Below, piece by piece: positions 27,728 to 38,038 of a DNA stretch of 64,000 nt; the first letter of the stretch is position 1, and each line of letters opens with the position of its first letter. This DNA comes from Henningerozyma blattae CBS 6284 (lineage: Eukaryota > Ascomycota > Saccharomycetes > Saccharomycetales > Saccharomycetaceae). Below the pieces are notes generated by a model, which saw only the letters and a program-made list of their open reading frames with translations, searched no databases and was not told where the DNA came from. The position numbers were made by a program, and so were the translations under genes. The stretch is taken from the NCBI RefSeq assembly GCF_000315915.1, contig NC_020187.1, forward strand, positions 1,550,001 to 1,614,000, written 5' to 3'.

Positions 27728-30700
27728 TTAAACTTCGTCGCTTTCATTCAAAGTATATAATTGCTTCTTCATTTGATGAACATCCTCTTTTAGATTATCT
27801 CTTTCTTGCTTAATGATAAATAGCTCGGCCTTTAGATCACTAATTTTCATTTTGTAATGAGTTTCTCTGTAATCGGTGTTAGAATTATCATCATTAGAAT
27901 CGTTGTTGATACTGTTCTTAGAGAATGAAGATGCTTCAGAGATATTTCTTTTGGCATTATTAGTTTTATCAAATTGCAATTCTTCTAAATCTTTTTGTAA
28001 TCTTCCATTCATTTCCCTATATTTTGTTAGTTCCTTTTGGGATAATTCTAAAGCTTTGTTTGCATTTAGCATTGAATTTAGACTAGATTTATAATTCTTT
28101 TCAATCTCAGTAAATTCATTTTTCTTAGACATAAAGCTATTGTTTAATGTTAGATATTTTTCATTTAGAGCTTTTACGTCATTGTTCAATTTATCATTAG
28201 AAACAGTTAATTCTTTATTTAAAGTTAGAGCATCTTCCAATCTTTTTTGGAGTTTATCAATGACAGCGTCATGACGTGAAGAGTTAACTCGGAAAAATGT
28301 TGGGGCAGTTGTACCATTTTCTTTCGATGAAGACTTGGAACTAGTTGTAGGAGATGTAGAAGTAGATCCTGGATGGTTATTATCGAGTGATGTAGTGAGT
28401 TCTCTACTGTTATTCCATTCCTTCAATAAATTATCAATACTGGCCGAATAAGAATTTATCTGACTTCTAAATTCAGTATCTTCATGGTTTTGCTTTTCTT
28501 TTAAAGTGTGATTTTCCGCTTTTAATGTAGAATTGCTATCTTCTAATTTGATAATTTTTTCATTTTGGGCTTTAACTATATCATTTAGATTTTTAATGTC
28601 CAAAAATTTAGAGCCGAATAAATCCTCGTATTCAGCTAAACGATCATTCAATACTTTATTGTCAGCTTCCAGTACATCATACTTTGATTGGATTAAAATT
28701 GATTGTGAAGAATTTGGATTTGATAAATTTTTATTCTCAATTTTCAATTTGTTAATTTCCTCTTCTAAATTCTTGACGTGATTACTTGCTTCTCTTGATT
28801 TTTTTTGAGTTAATTCTTTTAAATCGGATAATTCAGTTCTTATATTCTCCAATACTTTTTTATCGATAGTAACAGTGTTCATATCAATAGCAGGTGTTTG
28901 TCCTTCATTAATGTGGTTCAACTCATTAGCTGAGGCATTATCAATAGGCTTTTTGATTTGTAGCTCAGTATCGGATTTTAGTTCAGGGAACATTTCTTCA
29001 TTCAAGGTTGTAGCGGCTGAATCATTTGAGATGGCAATAGAATCAGCGACTACTTTGTTTAATATGCTTGGAGCTTCATATTTAACTGCTGCTTTTGATG
29101 GAGAATTTGCAATAGTGGCAACACCAATTTCGCCATTGATTATATCGTCAATATCGCTAGCCTGCGAAGCAGAATGTACTGATTTACTAGTATTAGATAA
29201 ATCACGGGCAGTTTTTAAAGATTCCTTTTCAAAATTGGATGATTTATCGGTTGAATCAATATTGTTCATCCCATTAGCCTCATTATTTAGTGCCGAAGGT
29301 ACCAGCACTTTGGTTGGAGATAGTCCATTTACTTTTGAATCTTCAGTGGTTGTGGGTTTTAAAGAACTTGTACCAAGAAGAGTAGAGGTAGAAGGAATTT
29401 GGGTGCTATCAGTTAAATTTTCTTCTTGATTACTCAAAGATGGAATTGTTGTAATTGGCTCAGTAGCATTAAATGTAATTGGAGCATGAGAGGTAGAGGA
29501 AGGTTGGCTAGTAATGTTGGGTAATTGTTGCATGTGGTTAATTGGAATAGCAGGTGTTGGATTTGATGTGATGGAAGGAGATGTTGTAGATGTTGCATAT
29601 GGTGTTACGTTAATTGTATTTGCTGATGTGGTGCTAGTTGCCCCTGATGGAGTAGCTGTTATTGATGATTGTGGTGTTGGAGACACAACATTAGATTTAT
29701 CATTGCTAGAACTTGGTGTTTGAATGATATTTTGAAGAGGAGTATTTTGGTTTTCACTATTTGCGTATGGAGTTAGTATATTAATATTTGGAGTTGGTCC
29801 AGTAAATTTTTCATATCTATTATTTTGTAAATCGTTAGATTTTATCAAATTACTGCTATCATTTGATAATTGTGGTGTGCTTACTGGTGTAATTAGATTT
29901 TTATTTGAGAGATTCACAGTTGGCGTTGAATTAATTGGGGTAATTGTGGAGGTAGTGCTTTCAGTAATAGCATCTTTATCAGTTGAAAAAATTCCAGGAC
30001 ATTCAATTTCTAATCTAGATAAATCGAGAGTATATAATATAGTTCCTTTTCCCATATCAACATCTGAAGTTTGTAAATCACTTTCATCTAAACGAGCATA
30101 ATCAAATTTATCTCCGCCCATGATTAATAATCTATTATTCTTTAGAAGAGTAATTGAATGGCCAGATCTCCCCTGGGGAATATTTAATTTATAATCATTA
30201 AATTTAAACCATTTCAATGATTTCAAATTTAAGAAATAAACAGAATTTAGATAAACATCCTGTTCATCTTTCCCTCCCATAATGCACATTAAATCATTAA
30301 ACATAACAGCAGCATGCTCTTGTACAGGAGGAGGTTTTTCACCGGTTGTTTCCACAACTCTCCAATCATTAATGACCGGATCAAACATAAATAATTGATT
30401 AATTAGACCTTGTTGTGTATCACCACCAAAAACCCATAATTTATAATCATAAGAGACCATTGTATGATTAGTTAATGGAGGGGGGATAAATGATTTTGGT
30501 TTTAAGAATTCCCAATGAGATTCAGGTTTTCTAAAAGAGGATAAATCATAAACACATAAATCATTAAAATAAGAATCATCGAATTGACCACCAAAAACAT
30601 ATAATTTCGTTTTCATTTGAGAAGTTGCAATGATTGAAATCTTATGACCATATCTACCCAAAGGTCTAGGGCCTACAGGCTGTGGGATAGTCCATTTATA

Positions 30701-31512
30701 AGAATTTATATTAAATAAATAAATATCATCATCCATTAGCCCATCTTTATTAGTCTTATGTGTATCACCACCAAATATAACAAATGCGTTACCACACAAA
30801 GTAGAAGCATGACCAACACGTGGAGGAGGCGTATACTCGGTAATTTCTACTGTTTTCGAAGAGAATGAAATATTTGATGTTGTACTTGTTGTTGATGTTG
30901 GGGTATGCATAGTTGCAGGCGAATTAATATTAATTGTGTTTTCTGAAATGATCCAAGTATCACCATAAACAGATTGATCATGTAGCCCACCGATGACGAA
31001 GACTTTATTATCAGAAGAAACTACAGATGATGCCACATGGCGATACCTTGGGAAGGGAGAATTATGAAGTTTATAACGACACCAGGGTGTATATTCATTT
31101 AAATTATTAGGATTTGTAGAAACACCATGAATTGTTTGAGAGACACTAGATAAATTTCTTTGGCCTGTTGATGGACGACTTGGGCTAACTAACACTTGTA
31201 CAGAACGAGATGTTTGATTCGGATATGAAAATTTACCACGGTTCATTGTATTACTATTATTGTTATAATTTGTACCTATATTTGTGCTTGGAGTTTGATT
31301 ACCATTTACAATATTGCTTATACTAGTATTTGTGCTTGTATTGCCAGAATATGGAGGGCTTGTAAAATCTGATGGAGATTTGGAATTATTCAACGAATTG
31401 ATTGTTGTTGCAGCTGAAGCAGAACGAGAAGTGCTAGGAAGTGGAGATGTGGGAGGTGTAGTTCTTGTTTTTTATCCTTTGATAGCTTCTTACCGAATTT
31501 GAAAGGAGCCAT
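27728..31512 (-). CDS. KEL1: Kel1, kelch-repeat cell polarity protein (5' frame break)
   Basis: The main frame encodes six kelch repeats (each with a GG pair, for example VFVIGGLHD, FVIFGGDTHK, LYVFGGQFDD, LWVFGGDTQQ, CIMGGKDEQD, LIMGGDKFDY). A long Ser/Thr/Asn-rich linker and a C-terminal coiled coil of about 350 residues follow. The frame has no ATG before residue about 50 (31246). A conserved-looking start, MAPFKFGKKLSKDKK, begins at ATG 31512 in another frame and meets the main frame at a run of six A (31468-31473). One extra A would join them into about 1260 residues. Kel1 localises to polarised growth sites and acts with Kel2, Bud14 and the mitotic-exit pathway. It is divergent from TDA11 as in S. 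cerevisiae. It could be the KEL2 copy. Confidence 0.85.
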
Positions 31513-32569
31513 TTTGAAACTGAATTATGTTGCCGTTTGTTTTGTTTTGTTTTTTCACGATACAAGAATGATTAATACTTTACAAATGCAGCGAAATATA
31601 AATGAGAGAATGTAGTAGTGAGAGAAAAAAAGAAATGCAATGTAATAATGTATGTCTAATTATCTAAGTAGCAAAACCACAGGATATAATGATTTCTATT
31701 CCTCCTAAAAGCAATAAAAAAAGACAGAATGAAATAAAAAAAAAATTACAACACTAGAAAACCGAAATGGGAGCTTTATATTAAATTCTTTAAGCTAGCC
31801 GGTAACTAGAAATGAATTAAACTGAGAATATTACAGATGAATCGCTAATCCAAAAGCAAATAAAAGAACAATGTAGGGGGGGCGAGAGGCCTTAATATTT
31901 CAGGGGCAGTAATGAGTAAAAAAAATATACCACAGATTAACGCTATACAAACGGTGCGTGGTTTTTCAAGCAGTTGTACGAAACTCTATTATCTAACAAA
32001 CTTCAGATTACTTTAAAATTGATGAATGTGTTCGAACTTTTCAGTCCTACTTACAGTTTCTTTGTTGAGAAGGTTGGTATGTGGTAAGGTATTAGCATTT
32101 GGCAGGATTATCATGATAATGATCATTAGGATCAAAGGACAACAAACAACATCCATTAACTTTCACAGCCATCGCATCGCCAAAATTGAAAAAATTGGCA
32201 AAAAAGGAATGCGAACGCGTCGTGTGCAGTGACCTTTGCTCGCCAGTAATTGTTCTTGAGATAAAGGCACAATATGATAGAGGAAGTATTATTGGGTATT
32301 TAATAATTTATAGGTTGTGGAGTTGTAATGTAAAACTATTTGCCAAAAGATTTGTTGTAAAAATTCTCTTGTTTTTAAAACCTTTTTTGCATGTATTTTC
32401 TTAGTATAGGAGTTTTTCAACATTAGTGAAATTTCACTGGACCGAGCCTAATATAGCATTCTTATCGAAGACTATTTCAACGTAAGTCTAAGTGATGATT
32501 TATGGTTTATCCTCCAACTACATCGGTAGCAGTGTATACGGTTGTAATTGAGTTGGTTATGGACTAATA
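31513..32569. promoter_or_regulatory. KEL1/TDA11 divergent intergenic region
   Basis: 1.06 kb between divergent genes. ACGCGT (an MCB core) at 32215-32220 is the only recognisable site. Short open frames inside show no coding character. A G-rich patch (GGGGGGGCGAG) occurs near 31877. Confidence 0.45.
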
Positions 32570-33709
32570 ATGAGTGAGACTTTACCCACCACTCCAAATA
32601 ATACTGCTCTAAAAACTAGAGATTGTAATGATGATACTTTACAGGCCAATGCTGAAAATAGGAAATCCATTTCTCCATCTTTATCTAGGGTAGATGTGGC
32701 CAATAAAAGGAAATCTTTGTTGCATACTGTAATAATACCTGATCATCCATTAGCAGGTTCAACCCCATCGGTACAACCTTCTAGTGATCATCTTCGTAGT
32801 CATGGTAAAGAAGATATAATGATCAGTCCTTTAGGAGGTAAAACAAGGGTAAAGAATGAATCGATAAAGGTGAAGAATGATGATGATAAAATGAAAAATA
32901 ATAGCAACGATGATATCTTAAAATTATTGGCGGCCAAAGAGATGAAGATAATGGAAAGAAAATCTAAAATCATTCATTTAAATAAATTAATTCAAATTGA
33001 AAAGAAAAAATTCCAATTGGAAAAAATTGAAATTGATAATTTGAAAAAAAAACTAACGACTAATATTAACCACTCCGTTTCAATTGAAATGACGGATGAA
33101 GAGAATAATGCAAATCATTCAATGTGGTCTAAATCATTATCTTTATTAAATTCTATGGATAAAAGTCTCTTTGATGACTTACCCACTTCAAATAATATTA
33201 GACCCCGAAGTATGGCATCTATTGGGAGTCAGACAGATTTACAATCTTCATTTGATGAAGAAGATGAGGTTGATGATGATGATGATGATGATAATGATGA
33301 TGAGTTAGATATTGGGAAAGCGGTATCTAATTCTCTTTGGAATTTCGTTAATGATGTGAAAGCAGGACTTTTAGGAATTGACGAAACGGAGGGGGAAGAT
33401 TCATCATCGAAAAATAATACTAATAACAAGGGGCGCAAGTCATCATTAAATCCATCATCGAATGTTCGAATAAGAATATCTAGTAGTTGTGATGATATGA
33501 AATTTAATGCAACTCAAAATAGTAAAAACCCTAATGATATCTTAAGAAGTTCGGAATTTAAACAATTTAAAACTGCCGTTAGAGTAAATTCTCCGAATTT
33601 CAAACAATTTTCTACCAGTAATCCTAGTAGTAGTAGTGAAACTAATAGTCGATTAAGTAGTCGAAGAAATAGTCGAAGAAATAGTGATAATAAATTGAAT
33701 TTTAGTTAA
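32570..33709 (+). CDS. TDA11: Tda11-like protein of unknown function
   Basis: A 379-residue hydrophilic protein. It matches S. cerevisiae Tda11 (YHR159W, 504 aa) in order of short conserved blocks: KRKSLLHTVIIP near 44, a coiled coil with LLAAKEMKIMERKSKI at about 125-170, WSKSLSLLNSMDKS, and the diagnostic SLWNFVNDVKAGLLGID near 258. The C-terminus is RRNSDNKLNFS. An acidic run of Asp/Glu lies at about 230-246. The function is unknown in yeast. The S. cerevisiae protein is a potential Cdc28 substrate. It is shorter than its orthologue because the Ser-rich linkers are reduced. Its position beside KEL1 agrees with synteny. Confidence 0.8.
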   Translation: MSETLPTTPNNTALKTRDCNDDTLQANAENRKSISPSLSRVDVANKRKSLLHTVIIPDHPLAGSTPSVQPSSDHLRSHGKEDIMISPLGGKTRVKNESIKVKNDDDKMKNNSNDDILKLLAAKEMKIMERKSKIIHLNKLIQIEKKKFQLEKIEIDNLKKKLTTNINHSVSIEMTDEENNANHSMWSKSLSLLNSMDKSLFDDLPTSNNIRPRSMASIGSQTDLQSSFDEEDEVDDDDDDDNDDELDIGKAVSNSLWNFVNDVKAGLLGIDETEGEDSSSKNNTNNKGRKSSLNPSSNVRIRISSSCDDMKFNATQNSKNPNDILRSSEFKQFKTAVRVNSPNFKQFSTSNPSSSSETNSRLSSRRNSRRNSDNKLNFS

Positions 33710-33904
33710 ATAATCAGTTTTTTTTGTTTTTTGTTGCCCTTTTTTTAATTTTTATAGATTTAGAATATATAATTTTATAAAGAATAATATCACAGATGAT
33801 AATTCCCAAATGGCAATTCATAAATGATGGTTGATTAATTAACGTATAAAGAATAAAATATAAAAGTGTTTTTGGTTTGTTTGTTTGTTTGTATTTTTTT
33901 GAGG

Positions 33905-34684
33905 TCAATTCTCCTTTTCTTTGTTTGTTAGTTGGCCTAAATATTTGAAAAAATTAGTATTATTTAATGCATGAGATAATTCATTAGTTTCATTAGAAGA
34001 AGTTTGGTCATGATTATTTAAAATTTCTTGCGCAATTTGTTTCATTTCATCGTCAGGGTATTTTAATAGAATATTTTCTTGAACAATCAAAGGTTCATTA
34101 TTAAGATTGTCATTATTAGGGGGGTTATTAGTTGGGATATTGGTGGCGGTATTAGTAGCGGCAATTGGCGATTGAGAAGGTATATGTACAGGTATGCTTT
34201 TATATTTCTGCGAGGGATTATACCGTTGATTTGAGTATAGATAATGTCCATTGTTATTGGTGTTATATGATTGTTTGAAATTCACTATATAATCTGGATT
34301 TATCAGAGTTTCTTTAAAACTTGATTGTTTACGATCCAAACTCAAATTATTAAAATCTTCTATCCATCTCTGATGATTATCAGAACGTGGTCTTTGTTCT
34401 TGTTGGTTCTTTGAAATAGATACATCATAATTTCGTTGGGGTAATGGAATATTTTCAAGATCGATTGGAATTCTTCCATCTTGAAAATTTAGATTTCTTT
34501 TCTTTTGTCCCCAGAATTTGACCTCTAGAGAATTATCTCTTTGTTTACGCTTAAAACTATAACCTTTATTATTGGCCTGAGTGTTCGTCAGCGGAGAATT
34601 ATGTAATGAAAAACCCCTATTATTAGTATCGTTAGTTTTAAGTAATACATTTATTGGATTGCTCTGGCATGAATTATCATTCAT
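33905..34684 (-). CDS. PEX18: Pex18/Pex21, Pex7 co-receptor for PTS2 import
   Basis: A 259-residue Asn/Gln-rich protein. In S. cerevisiae the PEX18 (YHR160C) and PEX21 (YGR239C) paralogues each follow the KEL region on the minus strand, as here. Pattern matches to the family are a mid-protein amphipathic WIEDFNNLSLD segment and a C-terminal helical block (DDEMKQIAQEILNN ... FFKYLGQLTN), the part that binds Pex7. These soluble peroxins help Pex7 carry PTS2 proteins into peroxisomes and replace the Pex20/Pex5L co-receptors of other fungi. Only one copy is seen, and I cannot tell PEX18 from PEX21. Sequence conservation is low, so confidence rests partly on synteny. Confidence 0.7.
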   Translation of the reverse strand: MNDNSCQSNPINVLLKTNDTNNRGFSLHNSPLTNTQANNKGYSFKRKQRDNSLEVKFWGQKKRNLNFQDGRIPIDLENIPLPQRNYDVSISKNQQEQRPRSDNHQRWIEDFNNLSLDRKQSSFKETLINPDYIVNFKQSYNTNNNGHYLYSNQRYNPSQKYKSIPVHIPSQSPIAATNTATNIPTNNPPNNDNLNNEPLIVQENILLKYPDDEMKQIAQEILNNHDQTSSNETNELSHALNNTNFFKYLGQLTNKEKEN

Positions 34685-35119
34685 TATATCGGTAGATAGA
34701 TAGATGTATATGTTTATATGTGAATTTTAAAAAAAAAATCCTTATTTGTATAGTGTTTTGGTCTTGCTAGATCTCAAATATTTTTTTTTATTCTGAAATT
34801 CTCTTTGCTTTGTCATATTTAAATACTTTAAGCCTTCCCCAAGTTTTTCCCGGATTGGCGGTTACATTCTTCGGAGATAAAAACCCATTGTTTTCTCATT
34901 AATTAATTAGCCCCACACTTCAAGGCAACATGATCAAATGAGTAGTGGAGTTCTACGATTTGGAGAAAAAAACCGGTTATAAAACGCCATAGTATATTAC
35001 ATTAATGACCTACGATAGTGTTATCTATAGATATGACTACTAAAAGAAGATATATCTTATACAGCACATTTACATGATAAGTAAAAAAAAAATGCGCTGT
35101 TGCCTACTTCTTGGTTTGT

Positions 35120-35160
35120 AAGGATCAAAATACAAGCATATATTAACGTGTTTGATCCTT
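35120..35160. repeat. 10-bp perfect inverted repeat
   Basis: AAGGATCAAA (35120-35129) is the exact complement of TTTGATCCTT (35151-35160), with a 21-nt spacer. It is the first of three palindromes next to the tRNA-Leu gene. Confidence 0.7.
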
Positions 35161-35183
35161 TAAGATCCTACAAAAAAAACTAT

Positions 35184-35199
35184 CTCTTATTAATAAGAG
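35184..35199. repeat. 16-bp perfect palindrome
   Basis: CTCTTATTAATAAGAG reads the same on both strands without a spacer. It is the second of the three palindromes downstream of tRNA-Leu. Confidence 0.7.
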
Positions 35200-35203
35200 G
35201 GTG

Positions 35204-35231
35204 CCTCCTATAGGTCACGTGATATAGGAGG
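35204..35231. repeat. 28-bp near-palindrome centred on CACGTG
   Basis: The arms CCTCCTATA (35204-35212) and TATAGGAGG (35223-35231) are perfectly complementary and enclose GGTCACGTGA, itself an E-box core. It ends 13 bp from the 3' end of the tRNA-Leu gene. It could be a Cbf1/Pho4-type site in a symmetric context or the tip of a small mobile element. Confidence 0.65.
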
Positions 35232-35239
35232 TCTCAGGC

Positions 35240-35244
35240 AAAAA
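35240..35244 (-). terminator. Pol III terminator of tRNA-Leu
   Basis: A run of five T on the minus strand directly follows the tRNA-Leu discriminator base, the usual RNA polymerase III stop. Confidence 0.7.
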
Positions 35245-35327
35245 TGAAGGATGCGAGGTTCGAACTCGCGCGGACACCGTCCAACAGATCTTAAGTCTGC
35301 CGCCTTAGACCACTCGGCCAACCCTCC
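35245..35327 (-). tRNA. tL(UAA): tRNA-Leu (anticodon UAA)
   Basis: An 83-nt class II tRNA, read on the minus strand. The acceptor GGAGGGT pairs with the 3' strand before discriminator A. The D-arm is GGCCGAGTGGTCTAAGGC, the anticodon loop is ACTTAAGAT with anticodon TAA, the variable arm is long (about 13 nt), and the T-arm is GCGAGTTCGAACCTCGC. It is almost identical to the S. cerevisiae tRNA-Leu(UAA) that I know. There is no intron. A- and B-box promoter elements are intact. Confidence 0.95.
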
Positions 35328-36283
35328 TTTGTATTTGTTGTTTTTTGGTAAATAAGATATGATAACATTCCGGGAACTATAGTGCTTGTTTCGGTCCCAA
35401 AATATAACTAAACATGCTTAACATGATACTACTAAAACTATTGCTACCATATATATATGATATATTTGGGTAAAGTAAACATATAGCATATATGAGTTTA
35501 TGGTCTAGAACTCTAAAATTAGTCAATTTTTTATTATCCAAATATAGCTATTATTATTTGTGTATATTTTTAACACTTTTTTTTCGCTATTTTAGTTAAT
35601 TTATTACCTTTTTCAAGAACTACTATTTCTGACCTGATCCGTTATTTTCATTTATTTTTCTCTCTATTAAGTAAAGATCAAAATGGATCGAATTTAAGAT
35701 CCAAGATACGGAGACTTCTTTTTCCTTACAGCAAAAATCTCTTGGCCAATTATCAGCATTTTGGTCGTTTAAATTAACTAAGTGGAAGGAACTGAATCGT
35801 TAGCCCCTCATAGGAAAATAGATTGGGCTAGTCCTGGTAAAAAAAAAATATGCTAGGTAAAATAAATTCACGAGGTAAAAAAAAATGACCAACACCTCAA
35901 CTACCTTTTTTTTTATTTCCAGTTAATTCTAATTAAAGAATCAAATTCGCTAAGGAAAAAAGACTAAAATAGAAAAAAATAAAATACACGAAATAATATT
36001 GTTTAAAAAATCAGGCATCAATGCCGTATCGATCGCAACACTAGCGAGAGGATACATTGTAGATTTATCAAAAAAAAAAACTCCCGAAACACCTGCAAAT
36101 CTATCAAGTTCTTAAAATGTGTGACCTTCATACATAGATCGATCAATCAATATGAGTTGATTCGATTTGGATAGAATAGAATATAGAGAGAATATATAAG
36201 GAATATATAGAATATGGATAGAATATTTATATGTGTAGAATAGTGAAAAAAAATCGAACTCTTGTTATACGCATAGTTGAGAC

Positions 36284-37594
36284 CTATTTTGTAAATGAGA
36301 CAGCTTTTTCAGCAGCAGGATCCAATTCAGAGAAAGGATACAAGTTAGTCAACCCAGAGTTTTTCAAAGTTTCAATACCAGTTTCGACATTGGTCCCTTG
36401 TAATCTAACCACAATTGGTATATCCAAGTTCAAATTCTTACAAGCATTAACTAACCCACTTGCTACGTAATCACATCTGACAATACCACCAAAGATGTTG
36501 ACAAAAATAGCCTTGACATTGTTACCGGTGTTGGTGATCAATTCCAACCCCTTTTCAATAGTTTCTGGAGTGGCACCACCACCACAATCTAAGAAATTGG
36601 CTGGAGAGCCACCGTAAGTTTGTAAGACATCCATGGTGGCCATAGCAAGACCAGCACCATTGACCAGAGTACCAACGTTACCGTTCAATTTGACAAAGTT
36701 CAAATCATACTTTTGTTTGGCAAGAGTAGTGGCTTTATTTTCATCATGTTCAATATCATTCCATGAATAAATGGTCTTTTGTCTAAATGCAGCATTATCA
36801 TCAAAACCAAATTTGGCATCCATACACATGACTTTACGGTTTGGATCGTTACTAACTTCACTTAATGGGTTAATTTCAATTTGAGTGGCATCAGTTTCAC
36901 TAAAGATCTTGTACAACTTGGCAATTTCCCCAGCAGCTTCCTCAGTGGCTTCTGCGGAAGAAAAGCCCAAGCTTTCAGCAATTTCTAAAGATTGTTCTTG
37001 AGTTATACCAACAGATGGTTTAATATAAACTTTCTTGATAGCATCAGGTTGAGTCTTGGCAACTTCTTCAATGTTCATACCACCTTGACTACTGGAGATA
37101 ATCAATGGCATTTGCTTGACTCTATCCATTAAGATCGATAGATAAGTTTCCTTAGTAGCATTTTTTCTTTCCACAATATAAACAGCAGTGACTAACTTAC
37201 CTTTCTCACCACTCTGCTTTGTGATCAATTTGTGGTTCAACATTTCAGTAGCAATAGATTTGGCTTCTTCAGGGGTAGAGATCATGTGAACCCCACTCTT
37301 GAAGCCAGTGTCGAAATGACCTTTACCTCTACCACCAGTCAAAGCTTGAGCTTTAATAACCAAATCAGAGGTTTTCAAATCATTAGCAACTTGGAAAGCT
37401 TCTTCTGGAGTCTTGGCAACACCCCCATTAGGAGTACCGACATCGTATTTTCTCAATAATTCAGCTGATCTATATTCTTGGATCGACAAATGACGTTTAC
37501 CAGAGGTAAAGCCGGTAGTAGCTGGGAAATTTTTGGCAAAAGCCCCTCCACAGGGGCATTTCTTTAGTAAAGTTCTAGTAGATGACTTCAACAT
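36284..37594 (-). CDS. LSC2: Succinyl-CoA ligase (ADP-forming) beta subunit
   Basis: A 436-residue mitochondrial enzyme from ATG 37594. The first 32 or so residues are basic, Ser/Thr-rich and lack acidic residues, so they are a likely matrix-targeting presequence. The mature part starts at LSIQEYRSAELLRKY. The ATP-grasp domain shows KAQALTGGRGKG and the metal/nucleotide segment EINPLSE, and the C-terminal CoA-ligase domain shows GNVGTLVNGAGLAMATMD, FLDCGGGA and VNIFGGIVRCD. With Lsc1 it carries out the substrate-level phosphorylation step of the TCA cycle. In S. cerevisiae it is next to SDA1 in the same orientation (YGR244C-YGR245C), as here. The upstream region is unusually GC-rich. Confidence 0.97.
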   Translation of the reverse strand: MLKSSTRTLLKKCPCGGAFAKNFPATTGFTSGKRHLSIQEYRSAELLRKYDVGTPNGGVAKTPEEAFQVANDLKTSDLVIKAQALTGGRGKGHFDTGFKSGVHMISTPEEAKSIATEMLNHKLITKQSGEKGKLVTAVYIVERKNATKETYLSILMDRVKQMPLIISSSQGGMNIEEVAKTQPDAIKKVYIKPSVGITQEQSLEIAESLGFSSAEATEEAAGEIAKLYKIFSETDATQIEINPLSEVSNDPNRKVMCMDAKFGFDDNAAFRQKTIYSWNDIEHDENKATTLAKQKYDLNFVKLNGNVGTLVNGAGLAMATMDVLQTYGGSPANFLDCGGGATPETIEKGLELITNTGNNVKAIFVNIFGGIVRCDYVASGLVNACKNLNLDIPIVVRLQGTNVETGIETLKNSGLTNLYPFSELDPAAEKAVSFTK

Positions 37595-38038
37595 CTTGTA
37601 TGTTTTTCAATTGTATGGTATATTAAAGTTAATAAACGATACTTAGTGGTGATAAGTATCTCTCTATCTTACTTGAATTTCTTTTTTTTGTTTTAAATAA
37701 AACGTGAATAGATTATTATCATTATTATTATTAACATGAAAATATTTGCGTCTTGAGCTCTTTATATAGTAGTCCCGGGATTTCTCGGCCACACCCGTCG
37801 GGGTTAGGGGTGGAGTGGTGCGGCGGGTGCAAAACAGCCTCGACGGTAAGCGGAAATGTCGGACGTGATGGTAGCGCCGTGCACGGTAGGGCTATGTGTG
37901 CTGGAATCTGGGGTTTCAGGGTTATGTAATAGGGTTACGTGTTGGTAAATATTGTACATCGATGAGTATGTATATAGTATATAATGTATGGTATAATATA
38001 GTATAATAATATTGTAATAGTGCAGTGTGCATAAAAGG
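37595..38038. promoter_or_regulatory. LSC2 upstream region containing a GC-rich island
   Basis: 444 bp between LSC2 and the SDA1 stop. From about 37770 to 37950 the DNA is strikingly GC-rich, with many CGG/CCG triplets (for example GTGCGGCGGGTGC, CCGTCGGGG) and several GGGTT/GGGTTA units, while both flanks are AT-rich. The CGG triplets would suit zinc-cluster regulators of respiratory carbon metabolism, but I cannot assign one. Confidence 0.5.

Larger units (their letters stand above)
34685..36283. other. PEX18-LSC2 intergenic region with tRNA and palindromes
   Basis: 1.6 kb between the 5' side of PEX18/21 and the 3' side of LSC2. It holds tRNA-Leu(UAA) on the minus strand and three palindromic structures at 35120-35231. 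The remaining DNA from 35340 to 36283 is AT-rich, with several poly(A) tracts and no supported gene. Confidence 0.6.

Noticed and set aside
35213..35222. CDEI-like GTCACGTG as part of a point centromere
   Set aside because: No very AT-rich CDEII of 80-160 bp lies beside it and no CDEIII-like TCCGAA motif follows. A tRNA gene occupies one side.
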